From positions 36,377-100,376 of the forward strand of contig NZ_AFHG01000043.1 of assembly GCF_000214035.2 (NCBI RefSeq): a stretch of 64,000 nt of DNA, given 5' to 3'. The stretch is from Methyloversatilis universalis FAM5. Lineage in GTDB: Bacteria; Pseudomonadota; Gammaproteobacteria; Burkholderiales; Rhodocyclaceae. A program made the position numbers and the translations under genes. Of this stretch, positions 59,078-64,000 are shown one piece after another. Under the pieces are notes generated by a model. That model worked only from the letters and a program-made list of their open reading frames with translations. It did not search any database and had not been told where the DNA came from. How positions within the stretch are numbered: the stretch's first letter is position 1; each line of letters begins with the position of its first letter.

Positions 59078-59725
59078 ATGCAGCAAATACTGGTCTACGC
59101 CGACTCGCTGTCCTGGGGCATCGTGCCCACCACCCGCCGCCGGCTGGACTTTGACCAGCGCTGGCCCGGCGTGCTGGAAAACGCGCTGAATGAGGGCTCA
59201 CGCCGGGTGCGCGTGATAGAGGACTGCCTGAACGGCCGCCGCACCGTCTGGGACGACCCGTTCAAGCCGGGTCGCAACGGTCTGCAGGGCCTGGCCCAGC
59301 GCATCGAAATCCATTCGCCGCTGGCGCTGGTGGTGCTGATGCTGGGCACCAATGATTTCCAGTCCATGCACCCGCACAACGCCTGGCATTCGGCCCAGGG
59401 CACGGCGGCGCTGGTGCGCGCGATCCGCGAAGCGCCGATCGAGCCGGGCATGCCGGTGCCGCCGGTACTGGTGGTGGCGCCGCCGCCGATCACCGCGCCG
59501 CGCGGACCGATCGCACCGAAGTTCGAAGGCGGCGAACACAAGTGCGTCGGCCTCGCCGGCGCGCTGCGCACGGTGTGCGACGAACTGGGCTGCGCCTTCT
59601 TCGACGCCGGCAGCGTCATCCACGCCAGCCCGCTGGACGGCGTGCATCTGGATGCCGCCCAGCACGCCGAACTGGGCGCCGCCCTGGTCGGTCCGGTCAG
59701 TGCGCTGATCGCGCCGGACCGCTGA
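59078..59725 (+). CDS. SGNH/GDSL-type hydrolase (215 aa)
   Basis: Block I is YADSLSWG with a candidate nucleophile Ser, block III is GTND, and the catalytic dyad is in GVHLDAAQH. The size is typical of bacterial SGNH acyl-/arylesterases, which act on lipids, acetylated sugars or esters. No signal peptide is visible, so it is probably cytoplasmic. I chose ATG 59078, with GGAG 7 nt upstream; ATG 59066 is also possible. The next gene is convergent, 6 bp away. Confidence 0.88.
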   Translation: MQQILVYADSLSWGIVPTTRRRLDFDQRWPGVLENALNEGSRRVRVIEDCLNGRRTVWDDPFKPGRNGLQGLAQRIEIHSPLALVVLMLGTNDFQSMHPHNAWHSAQGTAALVRAIREAPIEPGMPVPPVLVVAPPPITAPRGPIAPKFEGGEHKCVGLAGALRTVCDELGCAFFDAGSVIHASPLDGVHLDAAQHAELGAALVGPVSALIAPDR

Positions 59726-59731
59726 CCGCGG

Positions 59732-60358
59732 TCAAGCCGCGCGCCCTGAGCGGATGCGGGCCCCCGCAGCGAGCAGGCCGAGGCCGGCCATGAACAGTGC
59801 GCCGGTGGCGGGCTCCGGCACCGCCGGCAGCGCGGCCAGCGGCGTAGCGCGGTAGGTGAAGTTGTCGAACGCCAGATGGTCCCAGTCGTCGCCGCCCTGA
59901 CGGAAGGTGATCGCCATGTAGTCGATCGGCCCGCTGTAGCCGCTCGTCATGAACGCGTGGGTGCCGGTGAAACGCATGCGGTTCTGTGAATCCGCGCGGC
60001 CGTCGAACACCACCTGCCCGTCATTTGACAGCACGAAGTAGAACGAGCCGTTGGCGTCCGCGCCGCGTCGGCTCCAGAACTCCGCGCCGTCGAACCAGAA
60101 ATCGGCGCCATCGACCCGGCGTACCGAAATCGCCGTGCCGGAGAAAGCCACGAAGGCGTCGGCCGGCGCAGACGGCAGCGTCATCGCATGCACGCTGCTG
60201 CCCCACTGGAAACCGCCGAATCCGCCAGGCACAGGAATGCCTCCGTTGGCCGGCGCCAGCGCGTTGAAGTCCAGCGTGCCGGCGACCGGACCGGCGGCGA
60301 GCGCAGCCGGAGTGGCCGTCACTGCGATCAGGACGGTGAACAGTTGAAGTGCGCGCAT
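59732..60358 (-). CDS. PEP-CTERM sorting domain protein (208 aa)
   Basis: Signal peptide (1 to 22, VLIAVTATPAALAA) and C-terminal VPEPATGALFMAGLGLLAAG followed by RIRSGR. The middle is beta-rich with a fold suggested by FWFDGAEFWSRRGADANGSF; no enzyme motif is visible. I use ATG 60358, which matches the signal peptide. Followed by the next PEP-CTERM gene upstream on the same strand. Confidence 0.88.
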   Translation of the reverse strand: MRALQLFTVLIAVTATPAALAAGPVAGTLDFNALAPANGGIPVPGGFGGFQWGSSVHAMTLPSAPADAFVAFSGTAISVRRVDGADFWFDGAEFWSRRGADANGSFYFVLSNDGQVVFDGRADSQNRMRFTGTHAFMTSGYSGPIDYMAITFRQGGDDWDHLAFDNFTYRATPLAALPAVPEPATGALFMAGLGLLAAGARIRSGRAA

Positions 60359-60444
60359 GGCGTGTTCCAGGCTCGGACATGTGTGGGGTGGGAACCGGCC
60401 CCGGAACGACATGCGGGGCCGGCCGCGCAACGCGCTGGATGGGG

Positions 60445-61512
60445 TCAGGACAGACGACGGCGACCGATCAGACCGATCAGGCCGAGGCCGGCCATCATGC
60501 TCAGCCAGGTCGACGGTTCGGGCACCGGGGCCGCAGCGGCCAGGTTCGCGGCCGCCATCTGGGAGCCGATGTAGCGGCCGATTTCCCACTCCTCCGGCGT
60601 ATCGCAATCGACCGCGCACAGTGCTTCGTGGTCCTCGGCGTCGTACTGGCCGAGGTACTCGTAGAACTCGTAGCGACGAATGATGGATTTCTTGTCGCCG
60701 AATTCGGCCAGCGGCTGTTCCAGAATCAGCTCGTCACCACCACCGCCCTTCTTGTTTTCCGGCGCGGCCTGGAAGATGCGCCATTCGATTTCGGTTTCCG
60801 ACTGTTCGCGCGGCACCACGTTGTTGTCGCTGAGCAGTTCTTCCAGTTCGACCTCGCGCTCGATTTCGGTGGTGAACACCTTGACCCACTGCGCTTCGCC
60901 GAAACGGTCACGGTCACGCGCCGGTTCCGGCGCGATCACCGCCTGCACCACCGGCGGCGCCACCGGATCGGCCGGCGGAACGATGTTCCACACCGGTGCG
61001 GCGATCTGTACGTTGCTGCCGACCGCGCTGAGCAGACCGGTGCTCACGTCGCCGCGCAGCCAGCGGTAATAGGTCTGGGTGGCGTTCTGGTTCAGGCCAA
61101 GGCCGAAATGCTCGCAGCCGCTGCCCAGATAGCCCGCGCCGCCGCCGGACCAGCAGGAATGGCCATCGGTCGCGGACATGCTGGTCGGCACCGGGGTGGC
61201 GTCCAGAAAGCGGCCGGCCACGGCGTCGAAACTGCTGCGGTAGCGGACGAACACGCCACCGGCGAAGTCTTCCATCACCGGGCTGCCATAGCGGTTGTAG
61301 GTGCCGCCGAAGGTGTAGCTGATGTCCGCACTGGAAACGCCATGCAGTTCGATCTCGAAACCGTGGGTTTCGGCCCCGGTGTCGTTATAGACGTCGAAAT
61401 TGCTGAGGCTGCCGTACAGCACCGGTGAGGCTGCGGCCTCACCCGCCAGGCCCGCACAGCACAGCGCGCACAGCAGCGCACGCCTCCGGAATATCCCCTT
61501 GTTCGCGCTCAT
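60445..61512 (-). CDS. PEP-CTERM sorting domain protein with charged insert (355 aa)
   Basis: Signal peptide (1 to 29) and C-terminal VPEPSTWLSMMAGLGLIGLI followed by RRRL. Residues about 190 to 300 are rich in Glu, Arg and Asp (DRDRFGEAQWVKVFTTEIER), quite unlike typical PEP-CTERM proteins. The N-terminal part is beta-rich (SLSNFDVYNDTGAETHGFEI). Start at ATG 61512. The large charged region could bind metal or another protein. Spacing to the 59732 gene is 86 bp. Confidence 0.85.
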   Translation of the reverse strand: MSANKGIFRRRALLCALCCAGLAGEAAASPVLYGSLSNFDVYNDTGAETHGFEIELHGVSSADISYTFGGTYNRYGSPVMEDFAGGVFVRYRSSFDAVAGRFLDATPVPTSMSATDGHSCWSGGGAGYLGSGCEHFGLGLNQNATQTYYRWLRGDVSTGLLSAVGSNVQIAAPVWNIVPPADPVAPPVVQAVIAPEPARDRDRFGEAQWVKVFTTEIEREVELEELLSDNNVVPREQSETEIEWRIFQAAPENKKGGGGDELILEQPLAEFGDKKSIIRRYEFYEYLGQYDAEDHEALCAVDCDTPEEWEIGRYIGSQMAAANLAAAAPVPEPSTWLSMMAGLGLIGLIGRRRLS

Positions 61513-61636
61513 GTCTCTTCTCCCTTGTGTTCCTGCCTGCCGCATCGCGGCTCGCCGATCTGCCTGTCGAGGTGTGGTGATTGTTCCCACACTTGCATGA
61601 TACACAACGTGGGATTATTTACCACGAAAGACGGGC

Positions 61637-61664
61637 AAAAAAAGACCGGGCAGCAGGCCCGGCC
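61637..61664 (-). terminator. Minus-strand terminator of the outer-membrane-type gene
   Basis: Read on the minus strand, a CCGGGC and GCCCGG hairpin is followed by a run of seven T, just after the stop at 61688. Confidence 0.85.
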
Positions 61665-61687
61665 TTGTTTCGCGGCACGGAGGTCGC

Positions 61688-62467
61688 TCAGAACATGCGT
61701 CCGACGATGATGCCGGAGCCCCAGTCCGGGCTGGCATCCGAAAACCCGGTGACGGCGTAGATCTGCGCCTTCCACTGGTCACTGAAGCGGTGCGAGGCGA
61801 ACAGCGTGATTTCGCTGATTTCGTCCGAGGTCGGCCGCAGGCGCTGACGCCAGTCGTAGCTCAGACCCACCGTGGTGGTCGCGCCCACCCTGTGCGCCAG
61901 ACCGACCGAGGCGAACACCGGATTGCGGAAATCGGTGCCGTCCGGATCGCCCATGCGCTTGTAGCCCAGCGTACCGAACAGCGACGCGGGCCCGATGCTG
62001 CGATAGACGTCGGCCTGCACGGTGAAGTCCGCCTTGCCGGTGCCAAGGCCGCGCGATTCGCTGCCGGTCGGCAGCTTCACCTTGCCGCCCAGATCGAGCA
62101 CCCAGCCGCCCGACTCGAACACGGTGTAGCTGGCGCCCGCCACCACGTCACCGAGGCCGGATTCGGTGCCGCGGCGATTGCCGGACACCGACCCGATGGT
62201 GACCCGGTCGCTGCCCGAACCCACCACACCGCCCGGGCCGCGGATGCTCACCCACGGCACAGTCAGCTTGAACGTCCAGTCACCGGTTTCGTACTTGCCG
62301 ATCACCGGCACATAGACGGTATCGGTCTTCTGCGTGCTGCCGTACTTGCCGCTGCTGAAATCCAGTCCGCTGCTCAGCGTGAAACTGCCTTCAGCCTGCA
62401 CCGCCGTCACCGGCAGTGCTGCCAGCATGCCGGCGACGACCGCCGCCCTTCCCCTCATGTGCTTCAT
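61688..62467 (-). CDS. Outer-membrane beta-barrel-type protein, possible transporter (259 aa)
   Basis: Signal peptide (1 to 25, cleaved before EGSF). The mature part alternates hydrophobic and polar residues as in a beta-barrel and ends in F (IIVGRMF), as outer-membrane proteins often do. Blocks such as GLGDVVAGASYTVFESGGWV and KLPTGSESRGLGTGKADFTV match the phenol/alkane-type outer membrane transporter or DUF3187-like group; the substrate is unknown. ATG at 62467. It lies 37 bp from the upstream KVE-repeat gene, in the same operon. Confidence 0.8.
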   Translation of the reverse strand: MKHMRGRAAVVAGMLAALPVTAVQAEGSFTLSSGLDFSSGKYGSTQKTDTVYVPVIGKYETGDWTFKLTVPWVSIRGPGGVVGSGSDRVTIGSVSGNRRGTESGLGDVVAGASYTVFESGGWVLDLGGKVKLPTGSESRGLGTGKADFTVQADVYRSIGPASLFGTLGYKRMGDPDGTDFRNPVFASVGLAHRVGATTTVGLSYDWRQRLRPTSDEISEITLFASHRFSDQWKAQIYAVTGFSDASPDWGSGIIVGRMF

Positions 62468-62504
62468 GCCTTCTCCCCGACCGGACCCGCGGGTCCGTGC
62501 TGCC

Positions 62505-64000
62505 TCAACGCTCGATCTTCTCGACCTTCTCGATCTTTTCCACCTTCTCAACCTTCTCAACCTTCTCCGGCTTTTCGATCTTTTCGGGCTTCTCGATCCT
62601 TTCGACCTTCTCGACTTTTTCGACCTTCTCCACCTTCTCGATCTTTTCCACCTTCTCTATTTTTTCGATCTTCTCGACTTTCTCGACCTTTTCCACCTTC
62701 TCGACTTTTTCAACCTTCTCGATCTTTTCAGCCTTCTCGACCTTCTCCGCCTTCTCGATCCTTTCCGGCTTGTCGGTTCTGTCTCCGGCCTCGACCTTTT
62801 CCGGGCGGGCGGTCCGCTCCGTCTGTTCGCGTGCGCTTTCGATCTGCCTGCCGGCACGCTCCTGCACTTTCTCCGCCTCGCGACGGGCCTCCTGCGCGGC
62901 ATCCTCGCTGTCACGCAGCGCTTCGCTCAGCGCTTTCTGGCTGTCGCGCGAGGCATCCGCGCCGCGCTCGGCGGAACGGTTGTCCCCATCGTCACCACCC
63001 GGCGCATCGTCGTCGGTGCGACGTCCGCGGTCATCGCGCTCACCGGTGGTACGGCGGCCGGAAGCAGGCTGCGCGCGCGCACCGTCGCTGCGCGAAGCGC
63101 GGGTATCCACGCCCTGCGGTACGTCCACATCCACCTTTTCAGCCTGCAGCACGCCGCGCTCGATGCGCCCGGTGATCCGTACCCGGCGGTTGTCCAGCAC
63201 GCCGGCCGGCCCGCCCTTCAGCGCGTACGGCGCGGCGGCCACCGGCAGCGTGCCGGTGCGCAGACCGCCCGCGCCCAGCGAACCGCTCGCCAGCGTTTCG
63301 ATCACCACCTTCTGCGCGCGGTCGGCAAAGCGCAGCGTGGGATCGGCCGCGACCGCACGGGCGACCAGCGCCTGCCCGTTCCACTGCCCGGTCACCAGCG
63401 CAGCACCGTTCACCGCACGGGCCGGGGCCTTCGCACCCTGCACCGGCGTGCCGTTCATTCGTGCACTCGCACCGGCGCCCGGCTGCAGCACGCCGATGGC
63501 CGACGCTTCGTTCAGCCCGGGCGCCGCGTCGATGCGCGAGGCCTGGATGCCGCCGGCGGCATTGCGCAGACCGCTCACCTTCACCATCTGTCCGGGTGCC
63601 AGCGCCTGACCGCCGCCCACCCGCGCGCCCGGCATCAGCGCGATGCGCTGTCCCATCACCGAGTAGGCGCCATCCGGCGTGCGGCCGAGCGGCCCTTCGA
63701 GCACGTTCACGATGGCGACATCGCGGGCCCGGAAACCGCCGCCCGGCGTCGGGACCGCTTCGATCGACACCACCTGGCCGACCGCGAGCTTGCCGGCGTC
63801 GGCTGCGCGGCCGTTCTCGCTGACCGGCGTGGAGGCGTCGTACTCGACATGCACGCCATTCAGGCACACCGAAGCGAAGCCGGTGATGACACCGACGATG
63901 CCGACCGGCTGATCGCCGGCGAGATCGATGCCGGTGCCGCCTATGCCTCCATTCCCGCCGCCCTCGCCCGGCGCACGCCCGGTGCCGCCGACACCGCCCG
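62505..64000 (-). CDS. DUF5666-like protein with Lys-Val/Ile-Glu repeat tail, 5' end outside the window
   Basis: The frame is open to the right edge, so the start is missing; visible product is about 497 residues. It begins with a Gly-rich stretch (GGTGIDLAGDQPVGIVG), then repeats of a small barrel (GQVVSIEAVP, GQMVKVSGLR, RRVRITGRIE), which I associate with DUF5666. Next comes an Arg/Asp/Ser-rich linker and a C-terminal tail of about 85 residues made mainly of EKV or EKI triplets. The tail is likely a long helix or extended charged rod. The protein is probably exported. Function unknown. Confidence 0.75.
   Translation of the reverse strand, partial: GGVGGTGRAPGEGGGNGGIGGTGIDLAGDQPVGIVGVITGFASVCLNGVHVEYDASTPVSENGRAADAGKLAVGQVVSIEAVPTPGGGFRARDVAIVNVLEGPLGRTPDGAYSVMGQRIALMPGARVGGGQALAPGQMVKVSGLRNAAGGIQASRIDAAPGLNEASAIGVLQPGAGASARMNGTPVQGAKAPARAVNGAALVTGQWNGQALVARAVAADPTLRFADRAQKVVIETLASGSLGAGGLRTGTLPVAAAPYALKGGPAGVLDNRRVRITGRIERGVLQAEKVDVDVPQGVDTRASRSDGARAQPASGRRTTGERDDRGRRTDDDAPGGDDGDNRSAERGADASRDSQKALSEALRDSEDAAQEARREAEKVQERAGRQIESAREQTERTARPEKVEAGDRTDKPERIEKAEKVEKAEKIEKVEKVEKVEKVEKVEKIEKIEKVEKIEKVEKVEKVEKVERIEKPEKIEKPEKVEKVEKVEKIEKVEKIER
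62517..62770 (-). repeat. Imperfect 9-bp tandem repeats encoding K-(V/I)-E
   Basis: On the plus strand the motif is TTCTCGACC or close variants, repeated about 28 times in frame. It is a pyrimidine-rich strand with TCGA interruptions. The coding frame is kept throughout, so it is a coding repeat, not a regulatory array. Confidence 0.85.

Noticed and set aside
62517-62770. Regular repeats that might be a CRISPR or regulatory array
   Set aside because: The units are 9 bp, keep the reading frame and encode K-V/I-E. There are no spacers of constant length.

Overview
The window looks like part of a betaproteobacterial chromosome, probably Rhodocyclales and perhaps Methyloversatilis-like. This is an inference from the high-GC core genes, four PEP-CTERM proteins, a complete System I cytochrome c maturation operon, a cyanate uptake and cyanase operon, and chemoreceptors. 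No rRNA gene or species marker is present, so the genus is a guess.

Positions 1 to about 15,566 are a genomic island of visibly lower GC. Its right end carries three overlapping minus-strand genes that I read as the gamma-mobile-trio recombination genes gmtY, gmtZ and gmtX. Just outside them is a tRNA-Ser(UGA) gene cut off in its T-loop, which marks the island boundary. Cargo to the left comprises two small unknown genes, a tyrosine-phosphatase-like protein, orphan antitoxin-like genes, two XRE regulators, a histidine-tailed EamA transporter, and a chromate-resistance operon of five genes: chrB, chrA, a small exported protein, a stand-alone ChrB C-terminal domain and an MFS transporter. All five are joined by 4-nt overlaps. 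The left end of the island is not visible.

Positions 15,775 to 39,300 are core genome: a Bax-inhibitor-1/YccA membrane protein, rlmD, the ribosomal oxygenase roxA, an Ala/Pro lipoprotein, ccmABCDEFGHI on the minus strand, an NtrC-type two-component pair, a NarXL-type pair, a HAD phosphatase, a PEP-CTERM protein, and an operon of a DJ-1/PfpI protein, a cyanate/nitrate-type ABC transporter and cynS. Dispersed REP-like palindromes sit between several of these genes.

Positions 39,368 to 44,695 hold a tightly packed, lower-GC operon of four genes: a DNA methyltransferase, a phosphoribosyltransferase-like protein (PRTase-CE type), an ORC/CDC6-like AAA ATPase and a 314-aa protein of unknown family. 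I regard it as the best candidate for an undescribed or poorly described defence system. Next to it lies a graveyard of toxin-antitoxin genes: a decayed vapBC, a Doc-type pair with an 11-bp triplet repeat at its junction, and a vapBC pair whose toxin appears to lack a catalytic aspartate.

Positions 46,900 to 64,000 return to core or accessory high-GC genes: a periplasmic catalase-like peroxidase, a DUF502 protein, PEP-CTERM proteins, DUF1810, a YddA/SbmA-like ABC transporter, a TonB-domain protein, two chemoreceptors, a PPOX-fold flavoprotein, a lipoprotein cytochrome c, a HyaC-like cytochrome b without a hydrogenase, an SGNH hydrolase, an outer-membrane-type protein, and a DUF5666-like protein with a long Lys-Val/Ile-Glu repeat tail that runs off the right edge.
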